Of a stretch of DNA of 64,000 bases, positions 8,753-17,134 are shown one piece after another; the first letter of the stretch is position 1; each line of letters starts with the position of its first letter. The stretch lies in the NCBI RefSeq assembly GCF_007859855.1, contig NZ_SJPK01000001.1, positions 366,091 to 430,090 on the forward strand, in the 5' to 3' direction. Source of the DNA: Allorhodopirellula solitaria (GTDB taxonomy: Bacteria > Planctomycetota > Planctomycetia > Pirellulales > Pirellulaceae). The translations under genes and the position numbers were made by a program. Below the pieces are notes generated by a model that was not told the DNA's origin, did not search any database, and was given only the letters and a program-made list of their open reading frames with translations.

Positions 8753-10255
8753 ATGCGAAACCAGCAATCCGCTCAGCTCCTCTTTGAACTCAGTCGCCCC
8801 GGACGGCGTGCCCATCGGCTCGGCGAGCCCGGTGTTCCAACCACCGATGCATTGTCGGGATTTGACGACCGTTTTCTGGCCAGCGATCCACCGCCTTTGC
8901 CAGAGCTTGCCGAGGGCGATGTCGTGCGGCACTTCGTTGGGCTGTCGACGCTCAACATGAGCGTCGATACCCATTTCTACCCGCTGGGTTCGTGTACGAT
9001 GAAGTACAACCCGAAGCGGAACGAACGCATCGCGTCGTTGCCCGGCTTAGCTGACGTTCATCCGATGCAGGACCCCTCGCACCTGCAGGGACTGCTCGAG
9101 ATGCTCTATGAGCTGCAGGAGATGTTCGCGGAAATCAGCGGGCTGCATGGCGTTTCGCTCCAACCCGCCGCGGGCGCCCACGGCGAGCTCACTGCCTTGC
9201 TGGTCGCCGAAGCTTACTTTCGCAGTATCGGCAGCAGCCGCAATATCGTCCTCACCGCCGACTCGGCCCATGGCACGAACCCCGCCAGCGCTCAGATGGC
9301 GGGTTTTCAAACCAAAACCGTCAAGAGCAACGCAGACGGCCTCGTCGATCTGGACGACCTCGCCGCCAAACTCGATGAGAATACTGCCGTATTCATGTTG
9401 ACCAACCCCAACACACTAGGGTTATTCGATCGCAACATCGAGCAGATGAACAAAATGGTTCACGATGCGGGCGCGCTGATCTACCTCGACGGCGCGAACA
9501 TGAACGCGATCTTGGGGATCAGTCGACCGGGCGATTTTGGCGCTGATCTGATGCACTACAACCCTCACAAAACTTTCTCCGGTCCACACGGTGGTGGTGG
9601 ACCAGGTGCAGGTCCGATTTGTGTCCGCGATTTCCTGACCAAGTTTCTCCCCGCTCCCATCGTCACCCGCCGCGAGATTGAGACCGCCGAGGGGCAAACC
9701 GAGTGGTACTATGATCTCTCTGAGCCGACCGAGCATTCGATTGGACGCGTCCGTAGTTTCTTTGGCAACACCGGCGTTCTGGCGCGTGCCTACATCTATC
9801 TGCGCACCTATGGTGGCGATGGGATCAGGCGGGTCAGCGAAGACGCGGTGCTCAGCGCGAACTACCTGCTCAGCCAAGTCAAGCATTTCTTGGATGTACC
9901 CCACGGCGATCGCTGCATGCACGAATTTGTCGCCTCGGCCTCGCGGCTGAAGAAGGACAAGAAGATCTCGGCGATGGATCTGGCCAAGCGAATCCTCGAT
10001 TATGGGTTCCATGCCCCCACGGTGTATTTCCCGTTGGTCGTCGATGAAGCCGTGATGGTCGAGCCTACTGAAACCGAGAGCAAGCAAACACTCGATGCGT
10101 TTGTCGAAGCCTTGTTCCGGATTACTGACGAATCCGGTGACACCGTCCATGAAGCGCCACACTCAACACGAATCAGTCGCCCGGATGACGTGGGGGCCGC
10201 CCGCCGCCCCGTGCTGCACTGGAGCCAACCTGAGACGCCCGACGACCAGTCGTGA
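8753..10255 (+). CDS. gcvPB: Glycine dehydrogenase (decarboxylating) subunit 2
   Basis: This is the catalytic half of the split P-protein, 500 residues from ATG 8753; an upstream in-frame start at 8687 adds an unconserved stretch. The PLP-binding lysine is in MHYNPHKTFSGPHGGGGPG (about Lys273). Flanking family motifs include FYPLGSCTMKYNPKRNE, QPAAGAHGE, TADSAHGTNPASAQMAG, TNPNTLGLFD and DGANMNAILG. It follows gcvPA after 105 bp. Its stop codon overlaps the GTG start of the next gene in a GTGA junction, which suggests translational coupling. Confidence 0.95.
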   Translation: MRNQQSAQLLFELSRPGRRAHRLGEPGVPTTDALSGFDDRFLASDPPPLPELAEGDVVRHFVGLSTLNMSVDTHFYPLGSCTMKYNPKRNERIASLPGLADVHPMQDPSHLQGLLEMLYELQEMFAEISGLHGVSLQPAAGAHGELTALLVAEAYFRSIGSSRNIVLTADSAHGTNPASAQMAGFQTKTVKSNADGLVDLDDLAAKLDENTAVFMLTNPNTLGLFDRNIEQMNKMVHDAGALIYLDGANMNAILGISRPGDFGADLMHYNPHKTFSGPHGGGGPGAGPICVRDFLTKFLPAPIVTRREIETAEGQTEWYYDLSEPTEHSIGRVRSFFGNTGVLARAYIYLRTYGGDGIRRVSEDAVLSANYLLSQVKHFLDVPHGDRCMHEFVASASRLKKDKKISAMDLAKRILDYGFHAPTVYFPLVVDEAVMVEPTETESKQTLDAFVEALFRITDESGDTVHEAPHSTRISRPDDVGAARRPVLHWSQPETPDDQS

Positions 10256-11070
10256 GTAGCAGCGGTCGTCTCATCCCCTTTGCGTATCACGACGGCGCGA
10301 CGAATATGGCAATCGACGAAGCGATTGTGTCCGCCGTCGCAGGCAACGCCGTGCCGCCCACACTGCGGTTCTATGGCTGGAGTCGTCCAACGCTGTCGTT
10401 GGGTTACTTTCAAGCTGCCGATGAAGCTGGAGACTGGGCGGGCGAACCTGTTGATCTCGTCCGCCGTTCGACGGGTGGCGGTGCGATCATGCACCACCGC
10501 GAACTCACCTATTCGCTCTCTCTGCCGCTGGCCGATACCGGACCGGGGGCGCGCCAAGCGGTCTATCGCAGCGTCCACGCCTGTGTGATCGATACTCTCA
10601 AAGGATTGGGCGTGACCGCCGCCGCGTACAGCGACGTTCCGGCGCGGGCTTTTCGTTCAGAAACGGTGATCCCATCGAAAGAGAGCCGCGCACCGTCGGA
10701 TGGTTTGCTGCCGAGCCGAAAGCAGCCTCGAGAACCCTTTTTGTGTTTCCAGCGGCGTACCGACGAAGACCTCATCTGTAGCGGCTACAAGATTCTCGGC
10801 AGCGCCCAGCGCCGCGTGCGTGGCGGTGTGCTACAGCATGGCAGTTTGCTGCTGCAGGTTTCTTGCCATGCGGATGTTTTGCCCGGGGTAGCCGACTTAG
10901 CTGAGATCGAAATCGATCCGATTGCGATATCTCAATCGATCGCAGATGGGATCGCTGAGACGATGACTTTGGACTGGCAAAGTGGTGAATTGAGCGCAGC
11001 CGAACGCGATCACAGCGTCTCGATTCGCGCGAACCGTTATGCCGCCGCCGACTGGACGCGCCGCCGCTGA
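10252..11070 (+). CDS. Lipoate/octanoate transferase (LplA/LipM family)
   Basis: The protein transfers lipoate or octanoate to lipoyl domains, most plausibly to GcvH encoded in the same cluster. It has 272 residues with the hallmark substrate-pocket motif RRSTGGGAIMHH (71-82) and GYKILGSAQRR with Lys180. A cysteine in PFLCFQ (Cys165) sits where LipM octanoyltransferases carry their nucleophile, so LipM activity is as likely as ATP-dependent LplA activity. About 30 extra residues (about 132-162) lie just before that cysteine. Translation starts at GTG 10252, overlapping the gcvPB stop. The 3' end overlaps the convergent hydrolase gene by 34 bp. Confidence 0.85.
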   Translation: MSSSGRLIPFAYHDGATNMAIDEAIVSAVAGNAVPPTLRFYGWSRPTLSLGYFQAADEAGDWAGEPVDLVRRSTGGGAIMHHRELTYSLSLPLADTGPGARQAVYRSVHACVIDTLKGLGVTAAAYSDVPARAFRSETVIPSKESRAPSDGLLPSRKQPREPFLCFQRRTDEDLICSGYKILGSAQRRVRGGVLQHGSLLLQVSCHADVLPGVADLAEIEIDPIAISQSIADGIAETMTLDWQSGELSAAERDHSVSIRANRYAAADWTRRR

Positions 11071-11909
11071 TCGTCTCGGTGTGAGCCATCGATCGGTGCA
11101 TCTGCAAACCGTTCGGTCTGTAGAAACCGAATCGACATCGCAATGGCGTCTGGATGCGATATCAATCGCTGGTGCGTTGTCGGCAGGACTGCATGATCGC
11201 GTTGGTTGACCAAGTGAGTCGATGGCTGAGCAACGACGAAATCCTTGGTAGCCGCAATCACACCGACGGGCATTTGCTCAAGGGGTGGCAGGCGGCGAAC
11301 GTAGCTATCGGGTGACTCCGAGAGCTCGCAGAGCTGAGGGAACGAGGAAGCAAAGGGACCGAGGGGGATTCGAGTGAGGCGTGAGCCGCCGTTGGGGGGC
11401 GCCAACATCACGATGCGGCCGATCAATGCGGGCCAGCGAGTCTCCAGGCGAGATTGGAGAATGGCGGCTCGAGCGATCACGCTGCCCATGCTATGTGTGA
11501 TCAAGTGAATGCGGCGATACTCGTTCGAACGGGCGACGGCGCTTAGATCGTCGCTGAGCCGAGCGGCATGACGCGTGATCGATCCCCTCAGGCTGGGGTA
11601 GGGCCAATGCTCGCTGTGATAGCCGGCTGATCGCAAACATCCATCCAATTGTCGCATGCTGTTTCTGCCGGCAAGTAGACCGGGCACGGTGACGACGATT
11701 TCCCGGGCAGGCGAACTCGGCGGCACGATAGAAAAGGAGGCAACCATTGCCTCCTTATCGGCGTAATAATCAGAATACTTTGCAAAATCGGTAGCGTCAC
11801 AAGGAGCCTTCGCGACCGCCGCCTGGGCCTGGCTCGTTAAGCCGCGGCCTTGAATTGCGAGCGGCATGGAGATCCACGGAGCTGCCCGATCGGCAAGGCT
11901 ACCCAGCAT
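11037..11909 (-). CDS. Alpha/beta hydrolase, lipase/acyl-hydrolase-like
   Basis: This 290-residue protein has an alpha/beta-hydrolase core. EIVVTVPGLLAG supplies the first strand and oxyanion region, HLITHSMGSVIARAAI the nucleophile elbow with Ser in THSMGS, and MLAPPNGGSRL the next strand. A late His (RDHAVLPTTH) could complete the triad. No clear signal peptide is visible and the N-terminal 40 residues are weakly structured; an internal ATG at 11867 is another possible start. It converges on the lipoate-transferase gene and shares 34 bp with its 3' end. The substrate is unknown; related proteins are annotated as lipases or PGAP1-like esterases. Confidence 0.75.
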   Translation of the reverse strand: MLGSLADRAAPWISMPLAIQGRGLTSQAQAAVAKAPCDATDFAKYSDYYADKEAMVASFSIVPPSSPAREIVVTVPGLLAGRNSMRQLDGCLRSAGYHSEHWPYPSLRGSITRHAARLSDDLSAVARSNEYRRIHLITHSMGSVIARAAILQSRLETRWPALIGRIVMLAPPNGGSRLTRIPLGPFASSFPQLCELSESPDSYVRRLPPLEQMPVGVIAATKDFVVAQPSTHLVNQRDHAVLPTTHQRLISHPDAIAMSIRFLQTERFADAPIDGSHRDDQRRRVQSAAA

Positions 11910-12012
11910 TTCGAGGTACTGCCCAAGCGGTTAGAATCGCTACACTCCGCGGAGCCTCGTTGGCGACAGCGGGTTACCGAGATGTTTATGCCCTTTTGTG
12001 TTTTGATTCGAT

Positions 12013-14058
12013 ATGCCAGAAACCACTGCATCCGCGACGACAGCGAACTCGGCCTCCTCGCCTCAGGAGGCCTGGGACGCGATGTCACTGCTGCAGCAAC
12101 GGGCCGCCGTGTTTCGGGTCCAGGGGCTCCGTGAGACAGCGGAGGCTTTCGTGGTCGCCTTCGTGCTCGCACTGCTGTTCCGGACGTTTATTGCTGAAGC
12201 GTTCGTGATTCCCACGGGGTCGATGGCGCCAGCCTTGATGGGCGCCCATAAAGATGTGTTCTGTCCTGAATGCGGTCAAGAATTCCCGATCGGTGCGAGT
12301 CTCGAGAATCGAAGTGCGGCGATCGAGAACGTGGTCGTTGGCGGTGTCTGTCCGAACTGCCGACACGTCTACCCGCTCGACCTCGAGAACAATCCCGAAG
12401 ATGCGACCTTCAGCGGTGACCGGATCCTCGTCAGTAAGTTTGCCTACGCCCTGAGCGATCCCGAACGATGGGATGTGATCGTCTTCAAAGTGCCGATCAA
12501 TCCCAAGCAAAACTACATCAAACGCCTCGTCGGACTCCCCAACGAAACCTTGACCCTGATGCACGGTGACGTTTACGCATTACCGGGCACCCCCGGTGAG
12601 GACGCGGAGCCGATGGTGAGTCGCACTGGCGACCCGATCGGCGAAATTTTGCGTAAGCCGCCTGAAAAGCTGTTGGCGATGAAGAGCATGGTCTACGACA
12701 GCAACCATCAACCCAGCGCCTTGGTCGAAGCGGGGTACCCCGCTCGACTGCAGCCTTGGCGTCCAGGCGTTTCAAGTCCGCCGAGTGACTCGTGGACCGT
12801 CGAACGCTCTGCCGATGGATTGCTCGCTCGCGTCGAAGCCAGTGCCGAGACGCCACAGTGGCTGAGGTACTACCACCATTGGCCGACCTCTGAGCAATGG
12901 GACGATGCCGACAATAGTCTTTCGTTGGCCGGCGTGGATCCTTACCTAGGCAGACTGATCACCGATTTCTATGCCTACGATGCGTATCTGTTTGTCGATG
13001 CGGACCGGGTTTACGATATCAAGCCGTCGCCCAGCGGTGTGTCGCCGTTGCAACGATTGCTGGGGAACTCCCGAGGCGGAGGTGTTTTTCGTCCCAGCTA
13101 TGATTCGGGCGGTAACTTGGATCAGTTTCGAAACCATTTGCAGTATGGCACGTCGGGCTATGCTGGCGACGGTGCCCATTGGGTTGGCGATCTCATCGTC
13201 GAGGCCGATGTGGAGACTGCGGCCGGCACTCAAGTTCTGACGATGGAGATTGTGGAAGCCGGTGTGCAGTACCGCTGCAATTTTGATTTGAAGACTGGCC
13301 AGGCGAGCTTGTCGATCAACGATGGCCAGCCCCGCAGTTTTGATGCTGTCGCGGGCTCTCAAAACCTCAATCCGATTGCGGAGACTGACGTACGGGCCGG
13401 CAGTCGGCACAAACTCCGTTTTAGTAACTGCGACGATGAGTTGGTGTTGTGGGTGGATGATGAGGTCGTTGCTTTTGAGACCCCGGCAACCTTTGACGTC
13501 TCGCAGTTCTTGAAGCCGGAACAAGTCCGCCCAGTCTACAACGGCCCGGGTGACCCGAGAGACGCATCGCCCGTCGGTATCGCTGTCCGAGGTGGTGAGG
13601 CAACCCTTCATCGCATGACCATCGACCGCGATAAGTACTACATCGCAACGCAGAACGGCAATCAGATGCTCGATTACGACATGTCGGCGATCAACGAGTT
13701 CGCGGATGCCACGGTACGTGTTGAGGAGATTCAAGCGGTCATGGCCGAGCCCAAGGTGTGGAAAGACTTTCCTGGATGGGCGAGTCGCCGGCGGGTTTCT
13801 TTTCCGATCGGAGAAGATCAGTTCTTTCCGATGGGTGATAATAGCCCGGAGAGCCTCGACGCGAGGTGTTGGGCAGGTACGAAGACGCGATATGGCCGGG
13901 ACCGCAGCGTCGATCCAGACTCCTATCTCTTTGCCGATGCCGCCTTCGTTCCTCGGGATTTACTGGTGGGCAAGGCTCTGGCAATCTTTTGGCCCCACCC
14001 CTGGCCAACCCCTGTTCCCTTCACGCCCAATTTCGAGCGAATGCGGTTAATAAAATAG
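12013..14058 (+). CDS. lepB: Signal peptidase I with zinc-ribbon-like and LamG-like insertions
   Basis: Signal peptidase I cleaves N-terminal signal peptides of exported proteins at the membrane. A membrane segment (about 44-62) precedes the nucleophile box IPTGSMAPAL (Ser70). The general-base box is NYIKRLVGLPNE (Lys170), and the last conserved box is PMGDNSPESLDARCW (about 607-620). At 681 residues it is about twice the E. coli enzyme. Two insertions explain this. CPEC..CPNC (Cys84, 87, 113, 116) lies between Ser and Lys and resembles a zinc ribbon. About 430 residues lie between the Lys box and the GDN box, and contain a beta-rich stretch (about 388-530) that looks like a concanavalin/LamG fold. 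Catalytic residues are all present, so activity is expected. Confidence 0.9.
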   Translation: MPETTASATTANSASSPQEAWDAMSLLQQRAAVFRVQGLRETAEAFVVAFVLALLFRTFIAEAFVIPTGSMAPALMGAHKDVFCPECGQEFPIGASLENRSAAIENVVVGGVCPNCRHVYPLDLENNPEDATFSGDRILVSKFAYALSDPERWDVIVFKVPINPKQNYIKRLVGLPNETLTLMHGDVYALPGTPGEDAEPMVSRTGDPIGEILRKPPEKLLAMKSMVYDSNHQPSALVEAGYPARLQPWRPGVSSPPSDSWTVERSADGLLARVEASAETPQWLRYYHHWPTSEQWDDADNSLSLAGVDPYLGRLITDFYAYDAYLFVDADRVYDIKPSPSGVSPLQRLLGNSRGGGVFRPSYDSGGNLDQFRNHLQYGTSGYAGDGAHWVGDLIVEADVETAAGTQVLTMEIVEAGVQYRCNFDLKTGQASLSINDGQPRSFDAVAGSQNLNPIAETDVRAGSRHKLRFSNCDDELVLWVDDEVVAFETPATFDVSQFLKPEQVRPVYNGPGDPRDASPVGIAVRGGEATLHRMTIDRDKYYIATQNGNQMLDYDMSAINEFADATVRVEEIQAVMAEPKVWKDFPGWASRRRVSFPIGEDQFFPMGDNSPESLDARCWAGTKTRYGRDRSVDPDSYLFADAAFVPRDLLVGKALAIFWPHPWPTPVPFTPNFERMRLIK

Positions 14059-14158
14059 GCGGTGCCTGCGAGTCGAGATTGTGCTGGCGAGGGAGTTTTG
14101 CGATGGTGGGCAGTGTCCCTTCCCACTCCATCCTCCCTTGTGATGCCGGGCCGCTGCC

Positions 14159-15067
14159 ATGTCCGCCGGATTCGATTCAGCTACGCTTCCTCATTCCGAC
14201 CACGATGAATTCGTCGAACGCGAACCCATCCTCGAAGCGGTGGGGTTGCAGAAGACCTATGGTAGACGCCCCGTTGTCGATGGCGTCAACCTGAGCGTTG
14301 ATGAAGCGGAGATCGTAGGCCTGCTCGGACCCAACGGTGCCGGTAAATCAACGAGTTTCCGGATGATTTGCGGGCTCGTCCAGCCTGACCGAGGCCGCGT
14401 TTATTTGGCGGGCCAGGACGTCACGGATTGGCCCATGTTCCGCCGTGCCCGTGATGGGAACATGGGGTATCTGCCCCAGGAGCCCAGCGTTTTTAAGAAA
14501 CTCTCGGTCGAACAGAATATCTCGGCGTTGCTGGAACTACTCGGATTCGACCGCAAAAGGCGGAAAGAGCGAACCAACGAACTGCTCGAAGAATTCAATA
14601 TCACGCACATTCGCAAAAGCCCCGCGGCGGGATTGAGCGGCGGCGAGCGGAGACGGCTCGAGATCGCACGCTGCCTCGTCTCCGATCCAAAAATTGTGAT
14701 GCTCGATGAACCCTTTGCCGGGATTGACCCAGTAACGGTCCAGTCCATCCAAGGTGTGATCACGCAGCTGCGCGACTCGGGGATTAGCGTCCTGATCACT
14801 GACCATGCCGCCCGTGAGATTTTGACGACCGTCGACCGATGTTACGTGATCTATCAAGGCCAGGTGCTGATCGATGGCACGCCCGACGAGGTCAAACGAC
14901 ATCCCAAGGTACGCGAAGAATACCTCGGTGACCTCGATGCTGCCGCTGGCACCCAAAACCCACCGAGTGATCCCGGGTCATTTCAACGCATCGACCCAGC
15001 CCACGAATCGATCCGCGTCAAACCCGCCGCCCCCCGTCATCGCCCCCGCCGCGTTACCGACGTGTGA
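14159..15067 (+). CDS. lptB: LptB-like ABC transporter ATP-binding protein
   Basis: This is the ATPase subunit of the lipopolysaccharide export ABC transporter family, about 302 residues. Visible motifs are Walker A GPNGAGKSTSF, Q-loop YLPQEPSVF, signature LSGGERRRLEIARC, Walker B KIVMLDEPFAGIDP and the switch His in ITDHAAREI. YLPQEPSVFKKLSVEQN is typical of LptB. The N-terminal 24 residues and the Pro/Arg-rich C-terminal 50 residues extend beyond the usual 240-residue core. No lptF, lptG, lptC or lptA lies beside it. It follows the signal peptidase gene by 100 bp and may belong to the same transcript. Confidence 0.88.
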   Translation: MSAGFDSATLPHSDHDEFVEREPILEAVGLQKTYGRRPVVDGVNLSVDEAEIVGLLGPNGAGKSTSFRMICGLVQPDRGRVYLAGQDVTDWPMFRRARDGNMGYLPQEPSVFKKLSVEQNISALLELLGFDRKRRKERTNELLEEFNITHIRKSPAAGLSGGERRRLEIARCLVSDPKIVMLDEPFAGIDPVTVQSIQGVITQLRDSGISVLITDHAAREILTTVDRCYVIYQGQVLIDGTPDEVKRHPKVREEYLGDLDAAAGTQNPPSDPGSFQRIDPAHESIRVKPAAPRHRPRRVTDV

Positions 15068-15230
15068 TCGCTTTGACGATGCCTTGGCCGGGCTCCTCAA
15101 CATGCCCTTGCCTAGACATCTGTCCGTTCCCTGCAAGCTTACGCTCGACCACCGGCTATTTTCTTAAGGAACGCGGGAGTAATAAGTGTCGTATTGGACG
15201 AAGCATCGAGCAGTCGAATACCCACAAGTA

Positions 15231-15545
15231 TCCCGAAAGGGATGATAGACAATAGCCGTAGCGCCACCTAGGGACGTCGATTTAATTATTGCATAATTTG
15301 TAGGCAATTTCTCGGGGCCGAGCCACGTGTCCTGAGTCCCGAAAGGGACGGAAGCACTCTGCCGGGGACGCAAGTCCCCGGAATACAGGAGAACAACGAG
15401 CCAAAGTCCCGAAGGGACGACAGCCAAACCGAAATGGGCGTGCTATCTTGCCGCTGCTGTCGCCCCTACCGGGGCTGAGTCGGAAACTGCAGGCTGGACC
15501 GGGGACTGACGTCCCCGGCAGAGTGCTGCCGTCCCTATCGGGACT
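15231..15545. repeat. Cluster of GTCCCGAAAGGGAC-type hairpins with a 47-nt inverted repeat
   Basis: Two 47-nt arms at 15335-15381 and 15499-15545 are near-perfect reverse complements. Each carries GTCCC-(GAAA or TATC)-GGGAC and CCGGGGACnnnnGTCCCCGG palindromes. Related short hairpins occur at 15232-15245 (ATCCCGAAAGGGAT) and 15406-15418. No coding frame is convincing. It looks like a REP/BIME-type palindromic cluster or a small non-autonomous element. Confidence 0.7.
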
Positions 15546-15641
15546 ATACACAATGGCTGGCAAGCCCATGCCGACATGCAATGGACACGTCCGGTGGAAA
15601 AGCGTCAGTAATTGAATCGACGTCCCACGGTGGTTCGTTGA

Positions 15642-15830
15642 CGATGGAGCGTCGACCCCGAAGTCGGTCGCAGACCTCGTCGTGAAAGATCTTCAACCCC
15701 ATTCGGGGTTGGCGTTTGGCGATCTATCCGGTGGTGTTCGCTTACGCTCAAACCACCGGCTATTTTCTTCAACGCCTTCGGCGTAGGAATACTTGCGGTT
15801 AATCAACAGCTCGTCGCCTCGTCCACCACC
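15642..15830 (-). repeat. Dispersed repeat family R1, copy 2
   Basis: This is a near full-length minus-strand copy of the R1 family: GTGGACGAGGCGACGAGCTG at its left end (plus-strand 15811-15830), CCTACGCCGAAGGCGTTGAA, AATAGCCGGTGGTTTGAGCG and CAACCCCGAATGGGGTTGAA. A short fragment of the same family (ACCACCGGCTATTTTCTT) also occurs at 15149-15166. Between lptB and bioA (about 800 bp) I see only repeats and no gene. Confidence 0.75.
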
Positions 15831-15865
15831 CTAAAATCAAGGTGTACCAGACACCTAGCCATCTC

Positions 15866-17134
15866 CTAAATCAAGATCCCTGCATCCCGGCTGCTCATCA
15901 CTTCCACCATCGTCGAGCAAACCCTGTCGATCAGATCGTCGGGGAGATTCAGCGGTGGCGTGACGTAGACGCAGTCACCAAAGGGGCGTAGCCACAGGCC
16001 CGCATCCACAAATCGAGTGCGAAGGTCTTCCACATCCGCCAGCGACTCGACTTGGATCACGCCGATCGCGCCGCGGCTGCGAACATCCACTACGCCGGGC
16101 AGTTCACGAGCGGGCGCCAGACCAGCTTGCAGTTTCGGCTCCATCCGCCGAGCTTGCTCGACCCGGGGTTCACGATCGAAGAGGTCGAGCGACGCGTTGG
16201 CAGCGGCACAAGCCAAGGGATTGGCCATGAACGTGGGGCCATGCATGAGCGCGTCTGCGGTTCGATCGGTCCAAAACGCATCGAAGACGCGGCTGTTTGC
16301 GACAGTGACGGCCATGGTCATCGTCCCAGCGGTCAGCGCCTTGCCGAGGCAGATAATGTCCGGCACCACATCACACGCTTCGACGGCAAACATCGTTCCC
16401 GTCCGGCCGAAACCTGTCGCGATCTCATCAGCGATCATGAGGACGTCATGCTCGTCACAGAGCCGGCGGATCCGTGTCACGGTCTCGGCATCGTGGAACC
16501 GCATTCCGCCAGCGCCCTGGACCAACGGTTCGACAAAGACCGCAGCTATGTTCTCTTTGTGTCGGGCTAGCAATTCATGACATGCCGCTTCGCTAGCGTC
16601 ATCGACGGGCAGGACGCTGTGGTGCTGGGACAAGATCGCGTCGCCGTAATCGGCGTGCATGCTGCGGTCCGGGTCGCAGAGCGACATCGCACCGGTGGTG
16701 TCGCCGTGATACGCATGAGTGAAGGAAAGGAACCGCTGCCGCTGAGGCTGGCCGCGCCGCCGCCAATAACCGACCGCCATCTTCATCGCGACTTCGACCG
16801 CGACTGACCCGCTGTCGGCAAAGAAGACGTGATCGAGATCAGCCGGCAATATGGCTGCGAGCCGCGCGGCCAATCGCTCGGCAGGCTCATGCGTAATCCC
16901 GCCGAACATCACATGCGGCAGCCGCGACAACTGCTCCAAGGTGGACTCCACGACGTGCGGGTGAGCGTAGCCGTGGCAAACCGACCACCACGAGGCCATG
17001 CCATCGATTAGCTTGCGGCCGTCTGCAGTGGTGAGCTCAAAACCGTCAGCCGACACAATCTCCAGCGGCGATGGCGCCGTTTTCATTTGGCAGTACGGAC
17101 GCCAGATACTTTGTCTCGAATTCGAGGAGTTCAT
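15866..17134 (-). CDS. bioA: Adenosylmethionine-8-amino-7-oxononanoate aminotransferase
   Basis: BioA converts KAPA to DAPA in biotin synthesis using S-adenosylmethionine as amino donor and PLP as cofactor. The 422 residues match the family. IWRPYCQMKTAP and ELTTADGRKLIDGMASWW are the typical N-terminus. FADSGSVAVEVAMKMAV, FLSFTHAYHGDTTGAMSLCD, LMIADEIATGFGRTGTMFA and IICLGKALTAGTMTMAVT follow, the last with the PLP lysine. The ATG overlaps the stop of the upstream molybdopterin oxidoreductase gene (ATGA), so the two are co-transcribed and probably translationally coupled. No other bio gene lies in the window. Confidence 0.93.
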   Translation of the reverse strand: MNSSNSRQSIWRPYCQMKTAPSPLEIVSADGFELTTADGRKLIDGMASWWSVCHGYAHPHVVESTLEQLSRLPHVMFGGITHEPAERLAARLAAILPADLDHVFFADSGSVAVEVAMKMAVGYWRRRGQPQRQRFLSFTHAYHGDTTGAMSLCDPDRSMHADYGDAILSQHHSVLPVDDASEAACHELLARHKENIAAVFVEPLVQGAGGMRFHDAETVTRIRRLCDEHDVLMIADEIATGFGRTGTMFAVEACDVVPDIICLGKALTAGTMTMAVTVANSRVFDAFWTDRTADALMHGPTFMANPLACAAANASLDLFDREPRVEQARRMEPKLQAGLAPARELPGVVDVRSRGAIGVIQVESLADVEDLRTRFVDAGLWLRPFGDCVYVTPPLNLPDDLIDRVCSTMVEVMSSRDAGILI

